Assembly (NCBI GenBank): GCA_903836945.1 | Contig: CAILSO010000019.1 | Coordinates: forward strand, 62,001-126,000 | DNA length: 64,000 nt | Reading direction: 5' to 3' | From: an uncultured Actinomycetes bacterium | GTDB lineage: Bacteria; Actinomycetota; Actinomycetes; Nanopelagicales; Nanopelagicaceae | Shown: positions 17,279 through 27,120 of the stretch, piece after piece | How positions within the stretch are numbered: position 1 is the first letter of the stretch | Layout: each line of letters opens with the position of its first letter | Made by a program: the position numbers and the translations under genes | The notes under the pieces: generated by a model | Databases searched by the model: none | What the model was told of the DNA's origin: nothing | What the model saw: only the letters and a program-made list of their open reading frames with translations

Positions 17279-18404
17279 TAATTCATCCGGGGCAAACCAG
17301 GAGAGCCAAAATCCCAAGGGTTGGCCAAGTTGGCTACCTATTCGAAGTGATCTAGCTTCACTTACTCCATATGGCGCCCCGCAAATGGGTGATGTTGTTG
17401 CACTTAACACAAATGAAAATCCCTTTCCCTTGTCAGAGGAACTTGTTAATTCAATGCTTCAAGCCTTGGGACCTGTTCTACACAATTTAAATAGGTATCC
17501 AGATCGCGATGCAGCTTTACTTCGTGAGAAATTGGCTGCTTATATAAATACCTCCCACGGATCGCAAATAACCAAAGAAAATATCTGGGTGGCAAATGGA
17601 AGTAATGAAGTAATTCAAACCCTGGCCCTAGCTTTCGGCGAGCGAAAGATCCTTGGCTTTACTCCTTCATATTCCGTGCACCCGTTAATTGCTCGAGTCG
17701 TGGGTTCGATCTGGGTGGAGGGAAAGCGCAATCCCGATTTCACACTTAATTTGAAGACTGCACTTTCGGAGATTTCCGAGCATAAGCCTTCACTTACATT
17801 TATCACTACGCCAAATAACCCAACCGGAACTCTCTTGTCGCTAAACGAGGTAGAAGAACTCGCCAAGGCAACTGCTTTGGTTTCAGGGCTTTTAATCGTG
17901 GATGAGGCCTACGAAGAATTTTCAGTCGAACCTTCAGCAGTCTCGCTGATTGCAAAGTATCCAAATCTTGTTGTAGTCAGAACTATGTCAAAGGCATTTG
18001 CCTTTGCCGGTGCCCGCGTTGGATATGCGGTCGCGAATCCAAGTGTTGTAAATGCTTGCTTAGTTACCAGATTGCCTTACCACCTAAGTAGCCAGACCCA
18101 AGCGATTGCATCGGTGGCCCTAGATCACGCCTCTGAGTTATTGGCACAAGTCGCCTTACTTACTAGCGAGCGAGAGTTAATTGCTGCCGAGCTTTCAAGA
18201 ATGGGATATGAAGTGGTTGCAAGTAGTTCTAACTTCCTAATGTTTAAGGGATTCAAAGAGTCCGCTACTAAGGCTTGGGAAGATTTGGTAGATCAAGGAA
18301 TTTTGATTCGAGACATTGGAATTGATGGCTACCTGCGAGTATCGGTTGGCACGCCAAAAGAGAATCAACGATTTTTAGCGGCAATCGCAGCGCTTAGGCA
18401 ATAA
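17271..18404 (+). CDS. hisC: HisC, histidinol-phosphate aminotransferase
   Basis: 377 residues from the ATG at 17271, which overlaps the end of hisD; the ORF-track TTG at 17256 is less likely. It is a class I/II PLP aminotransferase converting imidazole-acetol phosphate to histidinol phosphate. LNTNENPFPLS near the N-terminus, TTPNNPTGTLLS, DEAYEEFS and the PLP-lysine motif MSKAFAFAGARVGY are family hallmarks. The actinobacterial order hisD-hisC-hisB is kept. HisC-like enzymes may also act on aromatic substrates; operon context makes histidinol phosphate the main one. Confidence 0.95.
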   Translation: MSSNSSGANQESQNPKGWPSWLPIRSDLASLTPYGAPQMGDVVALNTNENPFPLSEELVNSMLQALGPVLHNLNRYPDRDAALLREKLAAYINTSHGSQITKENIWVANGSNEVIQTLALAFGERKILGFTPSYSVHPLIARVVGSIWVEGKRNPDFTLNLKTALSEISEHKPSLTFITTPNNPTGTLLSLNEVEELAKATALVSGLLIVDEAYEEFSVEPSAVSLIAKYPNLVVVRTMSKAFAFAGARVGYAVANPSVVNACLVTRLPYHLSSQTQAIASVALDHASELLAQVALLTSERELIAAELSRMGYEVVASSSNFLMFKGFKESATKAWEDLVDQGILIRDIGIDGYLRVSVGTPKENQRFLAAIAALRQ

Positions 18405-18457
18405 TAGAACCCTTGAACTCTTGCCCAGTCCAAATTCCATGAAATCAGGAGATGCCG

Positions 18458-19042
18458 ATGAGAAGCGCACACGTTAACCGCAAGACCAAAGAGTCAGAAG
18501 TTGATGTCAAACTCAATCTTGATGGATCTGGAGTTGTCGAAGTTGATACTGGGGTTCCATTTTTTGATCACATGCTTTCACAACTCGGAAAGCATTCTGG
18601 TTTTGATCTGACTGTTAAGACAAAGGGTGATGTTGATGTGGATTCCCATCACACCGTTGAAGATACTTCTTTGGCTTTCGGGCAGGCACTTCGCGAAGCG
18701 TTGGGCGATAAATCTGGAATTAAAAGATTCGGCGATGCCATGGTTCCACTCGATGAAGTTCTAGTACAAGCGGCAGTGGATCTCTCTGGCCGACCATATC
18801 TAGTACACCGACAACCAGAGATTGTGGAGTTGATCGGCACCTTTGATACAACACTCGGTCGCCATATCTGGGAATCGATTGTTGCCGAAGCCCGGATTGC
18901 TTTGCATGTGCGCGTTCTGGAAGGGCGAAATGCACATCACGTTTTTGAGGCACAATTTAAAGCTGTCGCCCGCGCACTTAAGGAAGCGTGCGCAATTGAT
19001 GGTCGCAGTACCGGAATCCCTTCCACCAAGGGCGTTCTTTGA
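18458..19042 (+). CDS. hisB: HisB, imidazoleglycerol-phosphate dehydratase
   Basis: 194 residues from the ATG at 18458. The ORF-track ATG at 18452 overlaps the AGGAG ribosome site, whereas 18458 has a proper 6-base spacing. The enzyme dehydrates IGP to imidazole-acetol phosphate with Mn. The duplicated metal sites appear as FFDHMLSQLGKHSGFDL with DSHHTVEDT, and GRHIWESIVAEARIALHV with GRNAHHVFEAQFKAVARAL. It is monofunctional, with no phosphatase domain, as in all Actinobacteria. Its TGA overlaps the hisH TTG as TTGA. Confidence 0.96.
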   Translation: MRSAHVNRKTKESEVDVKLNLDGSGVVEVDTGVPFFDHMLSQLGKHSGFDLTVKTKGDVDVDSHHTVEDTSLAFGQALREALGDKSGIKRFGDAMVPLDEVLVQAAVDLSGRPYLVHRQPEIVELIGTFDTTLGRHIWESIVAEARIALHVRVLEGRNAHHVFEAQFKAVARALKEACAIDGRSTGIPSTKGVL

Positions 19043-19635
19043 TCGCAATCCTTGATTACGGTTCCGGCAATTTACGTTCAGCGGCACGCGCCTTTGAATT
19101 AGCAGATAGCCAGACCGTTGTAACAAACGATCCAGATATTTGTGCAGAAGCAGATGGATTGGTTGTTCCAGGTGTTGGCGCCTTTGCCGCTTGCATGCAA
19201 CAACTTATTGCGGCGGGTGGAAAAGAGATTATTGACGCCAGAGTGAAGGCTAGTAAACCACTTTTTGGAATTTGTGTTGGAATGCAGATTTTATTTTCAC
19301 AGAGTTCAGAGAAAGGCCAGACTGGTGGTCTGAATATTTTGGCAGGAGAGGTCACTGAGATAGCCGCGCCCGTTCTTCCACATATTGGTTGGAACACAGT
19401 TGTTGCAGCCAGAGAGTCAAAGCTATTTGCCGGCCTGACTGATTCCTATTTCTACTTTGTGCATTCCTACGCGGCAAAGGGCGCTGTTGCAAATGCGAAA
19501 AATTCTTACGCCAATTACGGGGAAGTTTTCTTAGCGGCTGTTGAGCGAGATAACGTTGTGGCTACCCAATTTCATCCAGAGAAGAGTGGTGATGCTGGGG
19601 CCCGGCTAATTTCTAATTGGGTGCAATCACTATGA
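19039..19635 (+). CDS. hisH: HisH, glutaminase subunit of IGP synthase
   Basis: 198 residues. This class I glutamine amidotransferase supplies ammonia to HisF for imidazole-ring formation. The nucleophile Cys lies in [11 protein letters not shown] and the His-Glu pair in [12 protein letters not shown]. The N-terminus [20 protein letters not shown] is diagnostic. The TTG start overlaps the hisB stop, and the end overlaps priA as ATGA, so stoichiometric coupled translation is likely. Confidence 0.96.
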   Translation: MIAILDYGSGNLRSAARAFELADSQTVVTNDPDICAEADGLVVPGVGAFAACMQQLIAAGGKEIIDARVKASKPLFGICVGMQILFSQSSEKGQTGGLNILAGEVTEIAAPVLPHIGWNTVVAARESKLFAGLTDSYFYFVHSYAAKGAVANAKNSYANYGEVFLAAVERDNVVATQFHPEKSGDAGARLISNWVQSL

Positions 19636-20366
19636 AAATGCCGAAGAAGTTAGAACTATTACCCGCAATTGATGTTAAAGGCGGTCGTGCGGTTCGGCTA
19701 GTCCAAGGTGAATTAAGCAAAGAGAGCCAATATGGTGCGCCGATAGAAGTTGCTTCGGAATTTGTCGTAGCTGGTGCGGAGTGGATCCACTTAGTTGATC
19801 TAGATGCGGCATTTGGTATTGGGAGTAATGCCGAGCTGCTTGCCGAAGTAATTGCAAGTGTAGATATAAAGGTAGAACTTTCTGGTGGAATTCGAGATGA
19901 CGAATCGTTAAGAAGAGCATTAGCAACAGGATGCGCGAGAGTTAATCTCGGTACCGCAGCATTAGAGGATCCAGATTGGACTGCAAAGGTAATCAGCGAA
20001 TTCGGTGATCGAATTGCCGTAGGTCTAGATGTGCGCGGTCACACTTTGGCGGCGCGCGGTTGGACGAAAGAGGGCGGGGAGTTATTTGAAACTCTAGAAC
20101 GCCTTGATCGAGATGGCTGTGCCAGATATATCGTTACGGATGTTGCCAAGGATGGAACGCTGACCGGACCAAACTTAGAGTTACTAAAGGAAGTTTGTCA
20201 GGCTACGAAAAATCCTGTTGTAGCTAGTGGCGGAGTTTCCAAGATCAAAGATCTATTGGATCTAAGAGAGCTCACATCGATAGGTGTCGAGGGCGCGATT
20301 GTCGGAAAGGCCTTGTATGCAGGAGCATTTACATTGCAAGAAGCCTTGGAAGTTTCTGGAAAATGA
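19632..20366 (+). CDS. priA: PriA, HisA/TrpF-type isomerase
   Basis: 244 residues from the ATG at 19632 (ATGA overlap with hisH). The TIM barrel has the catalytic aspartates in [15 protein letters not shown] and in [14 protein letters not shown], and the phosphate-binding [12 protein letters not shown]. In Actinobacteria this locus encodes PriA, which isomerises both ProFAR (histidine) and PRA (tryptophan) and replaces TrpF. No trpF lies in this his/trp block, which fits. The dual role is family knowledge plus context; sequence alone cannot exclude a mono-functional HisA. Confidence 0.93.
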   Translation: MKMPKKLELLPAIDVKGGRAVRLVQGELSKESQYGAPIEVASEFVVAGAEWIHLVDLDAAFGIGSNAELLAEVIASVDIKVELSGGIRDDESLRRALATGCARVNLGTAALEDPDWTAKVISEFGDRIAVGLDVRGHTLAARGWTKEGGELFETLERLDRDGCARYIVTDVAKDGTLTGPNLELLKEVCQATKNPVVASGGVSKIKDLLDLRELTSIGVEGAIVGKALYAGAFTLQEALEVSGK

Positions 20367-21124
20367 CCTTAGCGAAGAGAATTATTCCGTGCCTAGATGT
20401 AGCAGGTGGCCGGGTAGTAAAGGGCGTTAATTTTTTAAATCTTAAGGATGCGGGCGATCCAGTTGAGTTAGCAAAGCGCTATGGCCAAGAAGGCGCGGAT
20501 GAAATTACCTTTCTTGATATTTCAGCAAGCGTTGAAGAGCGAACTACGACCTTAGAGATCGTCTCGCGCACTGCAGAACAAGTCTTCATTCCATTAACCG
20601 TTGGGGGCGGTATTCGCACCACCCAAGATGTAGATCGATTACTTCGCGCGGGGGCCGATAAGGTTTCGATAAATACCGCGGCGATTGCTAGACCGCAATT
20701 AATAAATGAAATTTCTGACCGTTTTGGAAATCAAGTTTTAGTCTTATCGGTAGATGCCAGGCGAGCGGGGACCAAATCTGGCTATGAAGTAACCACACAT
20801 GGCGGCCGCGAAAGTGCTGACTTAGATGCTTTGGTATGGATCGAAGAAGCGATCGAGCGAGGCATTGGTGAAATTTTGCTCAATTCAATGGATGCTGATG
20901 GCACCAAAGAGGGATTTGATCTACCGATGATTGAGGATGTTCGTGCGATATCGCGAGTACCTGTAATCGCCAGCGGTGGCGCGGGTGTGATCGGTGACTT
21001 TGCCAAGGCAATTGAATCTGGGGCAGATGCAGTTTTGGCAGCGAGCGTCTTTCACTTCGGCGAGATCAAAATAAGTGATATTAAGGCCGCCTGGCGCGAG
21101 CAAGGAATTGCAGTACGCGATTAG
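20363..21124 (+). CDS. hisF: HisF, cyclase subunit of IGP synthase
   Basis: 253 residues, full-length TIM barrel. With HisH it converts PRFAR and ammonia to IGP and AICAR. The catalytic Asp residues lie in [14 protein letters not shown] (first strand) and LSVDARR (fifth strand). Phosphate-binding glycines occur in VGGGIRT and ASGGAG. The ATG overlaps the priA stop as ATGA. Confidence 0.97.
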   Translation: MTLAKRIIPCLDVAGGRVVKGVNFLNLKDAGDPVELAKRYGQEGADEITFLDISASVEERTTTLEIVSRTAEQVFIPLTVGGGIRTTQDVDRLLRAGADKVSINTAAIARPQLINEISDRFGNQVLVLSVDARRAGTKSGYEVTTHGGRESADLDALVWIEEAIERGIGEILLNSMDADGTKEGFDLPMIEDVRAISRVPVIASGGAGVIGDFAKAIESGADAVLAASVFHFGEIKISDIKAAWREQGIAVRD

Positions 21125-21148
21125 CTGTAAATAGGAGAGAATTCTCCC

Positions 21149-21496
21149 GTGATATTTGAGATCCCAGTTGAAGTCGCTTCACATTTCGAGAAAGGCGAAC
21201 TCGTCGCCGCCATCGCGCAAGATTTTCAAACAAATGAAGTCTTGATGCTGGCTTGGATGAACCGAGAAGCGCTGACTCTGACAATCGAGAGTGCAAGGGC
21301 TACCTACTGGAGTAGAAGTCGAAATAGCCTCTGGTTAAAGGGTGAAAGCTCGGGACATTTTCAAGAGATTAAAGAGATTTCATATGATTGCGATGGCGAT
21401 GCCATTTTGCTTAAAGTAAAACAGATTGGTGCAGCTTGCCACACGGGGGAGCGCAGCTGTTTTCATAATAAGTTAAATGGAAAGTTCAGTGAATGA
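21149..21496 (+). CDS. hisI: HisI, phosphoribosyl-AMP cyclohydrolase
   Basis: 115 residues, the single-domain form without HisE. It opens the adenine ring of PR-AMP. Motifs: [22 protein letters not shown], the metal-binding [11 protein letters not shown] and the zinc cysteines in [12 protein letters not shown]. The GTG start has an AGGAGA upstream within the 24-base gap after hisF. It overlaps trpE as ATGA, so the histidine and tryptophan genes are physically continuous here. Confidence 0.96.
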   Translation: MIFEIPVEVASHFEKGELVAAIAQDFQTNEVLMLAWMNREALTLTIESARATYWSRSRNSLWLKGESSGHFQEIKEISYDCDGDAILLKVKQIGAACHTGERSCFHNKLNGKFSE

Positions 21497-22986
21497 ATTT
21501 AACTGAATTTCGGGATATCGCTAAAGACCATAATGTAATTCCGGTTTGGAAAAAATTCTTAGCCGATAGCGAAACCCCACTTGCGCTCTACCGTAAGTTG
21601 GCCAAGAACCGTCCCGGAACTTTTCTTCTCGAATCAGCAGAACATGGCGGTGCTTGGTCTAGATACTCTTTTATCGGAGTAAATAGCGAGGCGACCCTAA
21701 GCGAGAGAGATGGCAAGGCCTTCTGGGAAGGCAATATGCCGGCAGGTGCTCCATCTGGAATAGATCCTCTGGATGCGCTTCGCCAAAGCGCCGCACATCT
21801 CAAGTCTCCGCGACTTAATAACTTGCCACCCCTAACCGGCGGACTAGTTGGTTACATGGGTTATGACGCAGTCAAGCGATTAGAAAAAATTACTGGCCCG
21901 GCGAAGAATGAAATCAAACTTCCAGAAATGAGCTTTATGCTCACAACGGATTTAGCCGTTTATGACCATCAAGAAGGCGTCGTAACTTTGATTGCAAATG
22001 CGATCAATTGGGATGGCAGTGATGATCGCGTAGATGAGGCTTATGAAGCTGCGCTATCTCGGATTGAAATTATGGCGGCGGATTTAGCCAAGCCAAGTCC
22101 GGCTCATATCTCAAATTTGATTGAAAAAGTTGTGCCGAATTTCAGTAGAAGTACAAGTGACGTTGAATATTTCAAGAGCGTTGAAAGCATTAAGGAAGAG
22201 ATTAAGGCGGGCGAGGCTTTCCAGGTTGTTTTATCGCAACGATTTAACATGGAGGCGAAGGCTGATGCCCTAGATATTTACCGGGTCCTTAGATTGCACA
22301 ATCCCAGCCCATATATGTATTTGTTACGTTTTGGCGATGGCCTAGATGTGGTCGGATCTAGCCCGGAAGCTCTAGTAAAAGTTACCGATAAAGAGGTAAT
22401 GATTCATCCTATTGCTGGCACTAGAAAACGTTCGACCGATCCAGAAGAAGATGCAAAACTAGGTGAGGAATTATTGGCAGACCCAAAGGAACGAGCAGAA
22501 CATCTGATGTTGGTAGATCTAGGTCGTAACGATCTTGGTCGCGTCAGCGAGTCAGGTTCTGTCGAAGTAGTTGAATTTATGCACGTTGAAAGATATTCCC
22601 ATGTCATGCATATTGTTTCAACCGTCATTGGAAAGTTAGCAAAGGGCAAGAGCGCGATTGATGCCCTGTTCGCAGTCTTCCCAGCAGGAACACTCTCTGG
22701 CGCACCAAAACCACGAGCAATGCAGATCATCGAAGATCACGAACCAGTAGGTCGTGGAATTTACGGGGGGACGATCGGCTATCTTGATTTCACTGGAAAT
22801 ATAGATACCTGTATAGCAATCAGAACAGCGGTTATTAAAGATGGCACTGCTTACGTCCAGGCGGGTGCCGGGATTGTTGCAGATTCAGACAGTGCAAGTG
22901 AGAATCAAGAGTGCTTGAATAAGGCAGCAGCAGTTTTAGGTGCGATAGCAACTGCTAACTCGATGGTTGGCCAGGAACTAAAATGA
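21493..22986 (+). CDS. trpE: TrpE, anthranilate synthase component I
   Basis: 497 residues. It forms anthranilate from chorismate, with ammonia from TrpG, which is not in the window. The N-terminal tryptophan-feedback site ([19 protein letters not shown]) is intact, suggesting allosteric inhibition. The C-terminal chorismate domain contains [42 protein letters not shown] and [12 protein letters not shown]. The start overlaps the hisI stop. The 3' end overlaps a 49-codon gene absent from the ORF track. Confidence 0.97.
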   Translation: MNLTEFRDIAKDHNVIPVWKKFLADSETPLALYRKLAKNRPGTFLLESAEHGGAWSRYSFIGVNSEATLSERDGKAFWEGNMPAGAPSGIDPLDALRQSAAHLKSPRLNNLPPLTGGLVGYMGYDAVKRLEKITGPAKNEIKLPEMSFMLTTDLAVYDHQEGVVTLIANAINWDGSDDRVDEAYEAALSRIEIMAADLAKPSPAHISNLIEKVVPNFSRSTSDVEYFKSVESIKEEIKAGEAFQVVLSQRFNMEAKADALDIYRVLRLHNPSPYMYLLRFGDGLDVVGSSPEALVKVTDKEVMIHPIAGTRKRSTDPEEDAKLGEELLADPKERAEHLMLVDLGRNDLGRVSESGSVEVVEFMHVERYSHVMHIVSTVIGKLAKGKSAIDALFAVFPAGTLSGAPKPRAMQIIEDHEPVGRGIYGGTIGYLDFTGNIDTCIAIRTAVIKDGTAYVQAGAGIVADSDSASENQECLNKAAAVLGAIATANSMVGQELK

Positions 22987-23132
22987 AAGAGATATTGATT
23001 CTAATTGCCACATTAATTCCGGTGCTGTATTTGGCCTACCGTTTAGTGAGGCGCGGAGTTTCAAAAAAATATGAGCGCCACCCAAAAACTCCTTGGAGTT
23101 CGTTAAATGAAGGAATAGATCCAAGCCAATGA
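22983..23132 (+). CDS. Small membrane protein between trpE and trpC (possible mini Trp-operon protein)
   Basis: 49 residues, below the ORF-track cut-off. The ATG overlaps the trpE stop (ATGA) and its own TGA overlaps the trpC ATG (ATGA), so it sits in a perfect translational chain. It has one hydrophobic N-terminal segment (ILILIATLIPVLYLAYRLV), a basic patch and a polar tail ([18 protein letters not shown]). Actinobacteria usually encode a longer Trp-biosynthesis-associated membrane protein here, whose tail, as I recall it, has a W..L(D/N).G.DP(T/S) pattern. The tail here fits that pattern, so it may be a reduced relative. Function is unknown, and homology is inference from position and tail. 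Confidence 0.75.
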   Translation: MKEILILIATLIPVLYLAYRLVRRGVSKKYERHPKTPWSSLNEGIDPSQ

Positions 23133-23902
23133 GCACCGTACTTGAATCCATAATTGAAGGCGTCCTCGAAGATGTAGCGCAGCGACGCATTCCAGCTGGC
23201 AAATTAGCAGAACAATTATCAAGCGCACCTAAAGTAATTGATGCGTTAGCGGCGCTAAGCGCACCAGGTACTTCGGTAATTGCCGAAGTTAAGCGCGCCT
23301 CACCAAGCAAGGGCGATCTGGCAAAAATCAATGATCCGGCTTCACTTGCCGAGGAGTACCAAGCTGGCGGCGCTAGCATCATTAGCGTTTTGACCGAAGA
23401 GCGAAGATTTAAAGGTTCGATTGCAGATTTCACGGCAGTTCGAGAGCGAGTTACCTTGCCGCTGCTTCGAAAAGATTTCATTGTGACTGAATATCAAGTC
23501 ATGGAGTCTCGGGCTATTGGTGCGGATCTACAACTTTTGATAGTAGCCGCGTTGAGCAAATCGCAGCTTAAAGATTATTTTCAAATGACTCACGAACTTG
23601 GAATGAATTCACTTATCGAAACTCACAATGAAGATGAGTTGGAAATTGCCCTAAATTTAGGCGCCAAGATCATCGGTGTTAACTCGCGAAATCTAAAAAC
23701 GCTTGAAGTTGACCCACTTGCATTTGATCGCCTTCTGCCAAAGATCCCATCTGGGGTCATTAAGGTGGCTGAATCAGGGATTGCCAGCCGCGGTGATGTC
23801 TCACACATAGAAGAATTAGGCGGGGATGCGATCCTGGTTGGGGAGACATTAGTCAAGGCATCGAACGCTGGCGTTGGAATTCAAACCCTCTTAGGTCACT
23901 AA
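23129..23902 (+). CDS. trpC: TrpC, indole-3-glycerol-phosphate synthase
   Basis: 257 residues. This TIM-barrel enzyme makes indole glycerol phosphate from Cd[17 protein letters not shown] carries the catalytic Glu and Lys, [15 protein letters not shown] another Lys, and [25 protein letters not shown] and VAESGI complete the signatures. It is monofunctional, not fused to TrpF, consistent with PriA supplying that step. The start overlaps the upstream small ORF. Confidence 0.97.
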   Translation: MSTVLESIIEGVLEDVAQRRIPAGKLAEQLSSAPKVIDALAALSAPGTSVIAEVKRASPSKGDLAKINDPASLAEEYQAGGASIISVLTEERRFKGSIADFTAVRERVTLPLLRKDFIVTEYQVMESRAIGADLQLLIVAALSKSQLKDYFQMTHELGMNSLIETHNEDELEIALNLGAKIIGVNSRNLKTLEVDPLAFDRLLPKIPSGVIKVAESGIASRGDVSHIEELGGDAILVGETLVKASNAGVGIQTLLGH

Positions 23903-23909
23903 CAATCGC

Positions 23910-23915
23910 TATTAT
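23910..23915 (+). promoter_or_regulatory. -10 box for trpB, leaderless
   Basis: TATTAT ends exactly 6 bases before the ATG at 23922, within the 19-base gap after trpC. It suggests an internal promoter for trpB-trpA and favours 23922 over the TTG at 23916 as the start. Confidence 0.5.
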
Positions 23916-23921
23916 TTGCAG

Positions 23922-25133
23922 ATGAGTAGCGCTACCACTCCAACTTTGGTTGAAGATTTTCTCGGGCACTTTGGCCCTTACGGTGGTCGTTTCGTTCCAG
24001 AAGCGCTCATAAGTGCGCTCGATGAATTAACGCAGGCGCATGAAAGCGCAAAGCGTGATCCCGAATTTCAAAATCAATTAGCAGAGCTTCATCGCACATA
24101 CACCGGTCGCCCAAGCATTTTGACGGAGGCGAAGCGATTTGCAGAACATGCTGGGGGAGCTCGAATATTTTTAAAGCGTGAAGATTTAAATCACACTGGT
24201 AGCCACAAAATTAATAACGTTCTGGGACAAGCACTTCTAACCAAGCGAATGGGCAAGAAGCGCATCATCGCTGAAACTGGTGCCGGTCAACACGGTGTTG
24301 CATCTGCAACCGCAGCGGCGCTGCTTGGGTTGGAATGCGTTGTGTATATGGGTGAGGCCGATACCAAAAGGCAAGCGCTAAATGTTGCGCGAATGAAATT
24401 ACTTGGAGCGCAAGTTATTCCAGTAACTCAGGGTTCGAAGACGCTTAAAGATGCGATCAATGAAGCGATGCGCGATTGGGTTACAAATGTAGCCACTACA
24501 CATTATTTACTTGGCACGGTCGCCGGACCACATCCATTCCCGACTATGGTTCGAGACTTCCACCGAGTTATCGGTGTCGAGGCAAGAGCTCAGATGCTTG
24601 AAGAATTCGGTCGACTTCCTGATGCCGTTCTTGCTTGTGTTGGCGGCGGTTCAAATGCGATTGGAATTTTTCATCCCTTTATCGGTGATGCGAATGTCCG
24701 ATTGATCGGATTAGAAGCGGGTGGAAGTGGCATTGAATCTGGAAAGCATGCTTCAACCATCAGTGGTGGTAGCGCAGGTGTTTTACACGGAACTAGAACT
24801 TATGTGTTGCAAGATGAAAACGGCCAGACCGTGGAATCCCATTCGATATCAGCCGGTTTGGATTACCCAGGAGTTGGCCCAGAACATGCATTCTTACATG
24901 ACATCGGACGCGCTGAATATCGATCTATAACTGATGCGCAAGCGATGGAAGCATTCTCGATCCTTTGCAAGAGCGAAGGAATCATTCCAGCGATTGAAAC
25001 CGCACACGCCCTCGCCGGCGCAATGATTATCGGCAAGGAACTTGGACCATCTGGTTGTTTGCTAATTAACTTATCTGGTCGTGGCGATAAGGATGTTGCC
25101 ACCGCTGCTGAATATTTCAAGATCGAGCTGTAA
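23922..25133 (+). CDS. trpB: TrpB, tryptophan synthase beta chain
   Basis: 403 residues from the ATG at 23922. This PLP enzyme condenses indole with serine. The PLP lysine lies in [14 protein letters not shown], the phosphate-binding loop in [10 protein letters not shown] and the C-terminal serine motif in [27 protein letters not shown] at the N-terminus marks it as the conventional TrpB1 type, which pairs with TrpA. Its TAA stop overlaps the trpA ATG (TAATG). Confidence 0.97.
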   Translation: MSSATTPTLVEDFLGHFGPYGGRFVPEALISALDELTQAHESAKRDPEFQNQLAELHRTYTGRPSILTEAKRFAEHAGGARIFLKREDLNHTGSHKINNVLGQALLTKRMGKKRIIAETGAGQHGVASATAAALLGLECVVYMGEADTKRQALNVARMKLLGAQVIPVTQGSKTLKDAINEAMRDWVTNVATTHYLLGTVAGPHPFPTMVRDFHRVIGVEARAQMLEEFGRLPDAVLACVGGGSNAIGIFHPFIGDANVRLIGLEAGGSGIESGKHASTISGGSAGVLHGTRTYVLQDENGQTVESHSISAGLDYPGVGPEHAFLHDIGRAEYRSITDAQAMEAFSILCKSEGIIPAIETAHALAGAMIIGKELGPSGCLLINLSGRGDKDVATAAEYFKIEL

Positions 25134-25927
25134 TGACGGCGCTCTCGAATCTACTTGTTAAGACGCAAGCCGAAAATCGCGCTGCACTAATTGGTTATCT
25201 CCCAGCCGGTTTTCCAACTAAAGAAAAATGCATTCTTGCAATCAAAGCAATGGTTACTGGTGGCGTAGATGCCATAGAGATTGGTTATCCATATAGCGAT
25301 CCAGTTATGGATGGTCCGGTTATTCAAGCTGCTGCCGAACAATCTCTCGCCAATGGCACCAGCGCATCAGATGTATTCGACATTTTGGCGGCAACAGTTG
25401 CCTTAGGCGTACCCGCAGTCATCATGACTTACTGGAATCCAATTGAGCGATTTGGGATTGAAAAGTTTGCTGCCGAACTGGCCAAGCGCGGTGGCTCTGG
25501 AGTAATTACTCCTGACTTAACCATTGAAGAATCAGCAACTTGGAGATCGGCCTGCGCGAAATCCGATATCAATTCAATCTATGTCGTAGCTCCTAGTACG
25601 AGTGATGCCAGATTGCCCAAGGTTGTTGAAGCTTGCTCGGGCTTTGTCTATGCCGCAAGTTTGATGGGCGTAACCGGTACTAGAGGTTCGGTTTCGGGTA
25701 ATGCAAGTGAATTAGTCGCCCGAATTAAATCTCATACCTCAACTCCCGTTGCAGTTGGCCTTGGGGTTTCAAATGGCGCCCAAGCCAAAGAGGTTGCGCA
25801 GTATGCCGATGGTGTAATTGTTGGCTCGGCCTTCATTCGTAAATTGCAAGAGAACGATAATTTTGATCGCGCGCTGGAAGCGATAACTGCACTAGCAAAA
25901 GAATTAGCTATTGGAGTTCGTCGATGA
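25133..25927 (+). CDS. trpA: TrpA, tryptophan synthase alpha chain
   Basis: 264 residues. It cleaves indole glycerol phosphate and channels indole to TrpB. IGYLPAGFPTKE, the catalytic Glu and Asp in DAIEIGYPYSDPVMDGPVIQ, and GVTGTRGSVSG are all present. GLGVSNGAQAKEVAQYADGVIVGSAF closes the barrel. The start is coupled to trpB and the end overlaps the MauE-like gene as ATGA, linking Trp synthesis to the redox/lgt genes, a usual actinobacterial arrangement. Confidence 0.97.
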   Translation: MTALSNLLVKTQAENRAALIGYLPAGFPTKEKCILAIKAMVTGGVDAIEIGYPYSDPVMDGPVIQAAAEQSLANGTSASDVFDILAATVALGVPAVIMTYWNPIERFGIEKFAAELAKRGGSGVITPDLTIEESATWRSACAKSDINSIYVVAPSTSDARLPKVVEACSGFVYAASLMGVTGTRGSVSGNASELVARIKSHTSTPVAVGLGVSNGAQAKEVAQYADGVIVGSAFIRKLQENDNFDRALEAITALAKELAIGVRR

Positions 25928-26424
25928 AGAAGTTGCAACCGTGGCTAACACTGGCCGCTCGAATTATTTTGGGCGCAACCTTGCTCGCCGCTGGCATCCT
26001 AAAAATCAAACACCCTTCAGAGGCGGCATCTTCAGTTCGTGTCTACAAATTATTGCCGGTAAGTCTGGCAAATATTCTGGGTTACAGCTTGCCACCGATT
26101 GAAATTGGGTTAGCGATATTCCTATTAGTAGGTATTTGGGTTAAACGGGTTGGAGCAATCTCAGGAATCTTGATGGTGGTATTTATAATCGCGGTCGGTC
26201 AAGCTTGGGCGCGAAAATTGGCAATTAATTGTGGCTGCTTTGGTAACGGGGGAGTTACTGCGGATGGAAAGGTGCATCCTCTGACCTATCTGACCGAAAT
26301 TATTCGAGATATCGGGCTTGCCGCACTTGCTTATTACTTGTATCGCTATCCACACGGTAAATTGAGCATCGATAAATTAGATAAATTAGATAAATTAGAT
26401 AAATCTGAAGAAGTAAGCGAATAG
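25924..26424 (+). CDS. MauE/DoxX-family redox-associated membrane protein
   Basis: 166 residues with about four hydrophobic segments. The first region (LAARIILGATLLAAGILKIKHPSEAASSVRVYKLLP) is typical of MauE/DoxX proteins. The NCGCFG motif near residue 100 is shared with MauE-type proteins implicated in disulfide chemistry, and the next gene is a thioredoxin-fold protein. Together they probably handle extracytoplasmic thiol oxidation or delivery; the precise reaction is unknown. The C-terminus is a repetitive charged tail (DKLDKLDKLDK) encoded by 9-base tandem repeats and looks dispensable. Confidence 0.85.
   Translation: MKKLQPWLTLAARIILGATLLAAGILKIKHPSEAASSVRVYKLLPVSLANILGYSLPPIEIGLAIFLLVGIWVKRVGAISGILMVVFIIAVGQAWARKLAINCGCFGNGGVTADGKVHPLTYLTEIIRDIGLAALAYYLYRYPHGKLSIDKLDKLDKLDKSEEVSE
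26371..26406 (+). repeat. 9-bp tandem repeats in the MauE-like gene
   Basis: Three perfect copies of GATAAATTA are followed by a fourth ending differently (GATAAATCT). They encode DKLDKLDKLDKS at the C-terminus, after the last membrane segment. Unit length keeps the frame if copy number changes. Confidence 0.92.
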
Positions 26425-26438
26425 AGACGGGGAAACTT

Positions 26439-27113
26439 ATGGCCATGGAACCAAAAAAAGATAAGGGTATGCGCGGACTAGTTATCGGCATGGTCCTATT
26501 TGTAGTTGTAGTTGGCGTCGCCTTCTCGCTCTATTCAAATAAGAGTAATTCAGCAGCATCAATTCCATCTTCAGTATCAAAGGCAGATGGTTATGGGGTT
26601 GTATTTAATGCCAACGCCAAGCCACAGATCGATATCTGGGAGGATTTCCAATGCCCAATCTGCCAACGATTTGAATCGATTAATAATTCATACCTAAATC
26701 AAGTTGCTCAATCTGGTAAGGCCAAAGTGGTCTTTCACCCAATGAGCTTTATTGGTGCGGAGTCAATTTTGGCTGCAAATGCTGCTGCTTGTTCAGCCGA
26801 TCAAAGCAAGTTCTTGGAGTATCACAAGTTGCTTTATCAGAACCAATCTACAACTGAGAATTCGGGAAAGTGGAGCAATCAATTCCTAGAACAACTCGGT
26901 CAAGTGGCCGGAATCAGCAATAACTCATTTATTAATTGCATCCAAAGTGCCAAATATGGAAATTGGACCAAGAATATAAATGCTGATGCCGCTGCGAAAA
27001 ATGTTAACTCAACCCCAACTGTATTTGTAAACGGAAAAGAGTTGGATCGCGCGACTCAATATATGGATGGCGCCGCCTTCCAAAAGGCGCTCAAAGATGC
27101 TGGAGTTAAGTAA
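26439..27113 (+). CDS. Membrane-anchored DsbA-like thioredoxin-fold protein
   Basis: 224 residues. A positively charged start is followed by one membrane segment (about residues 11-30, LVIGMVLFVVVVGVAFSLY) and an extracytoplasmic DsbA-type thioredoxin fold. The active site is CPIC in EDFQCPICQRFES. The cis-Pro region is NVNSTPTVFVNGKEL. It likely acts as a thiol oxidase or isomerase for secreted proteins, with the adjacent MauE-like protein as its redox partner. Two further Cys (AACSADQ and FINCIQ) might form a second disulfide. The ribosome site GGGGAAA precedes the ATG. Confidence 0.9.
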   Translation: MAMEPKKDKGMRGLVIGMVLFVVVVGVAFSLYSNKSNSAASIPSSVSKADGYGVVFNANAKPQIDIWEDFQCPICQRFESINNSYLNQVAQSGKAKVVFHPMSFIGAESILAANAAACSADQSKFLEYHKLLYQNQSTTENSGKWSNQFLEQLGQVAGISNNSFINCIQSAKYGNWTKNINADAAAKNVNSTPTVFVNGKELDRATQYMDGAAFQKALKDAGVK

Positions 27114-27120
27114 GAAATAA

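Noticed and set aside
21132-21148. GAGAATTCTC palindrome before hisI as an operator
   Set aside because: Only 10 bp, without loop or supporting promoter geometry; part of it is the ribosome-site region and it may be chance.
26371-26406. Short tandem repeats as a CRISPR-like array
   Set aside because: Units are 9 bases with no spacers and lie in frame inside a gene; no cas genes are present.
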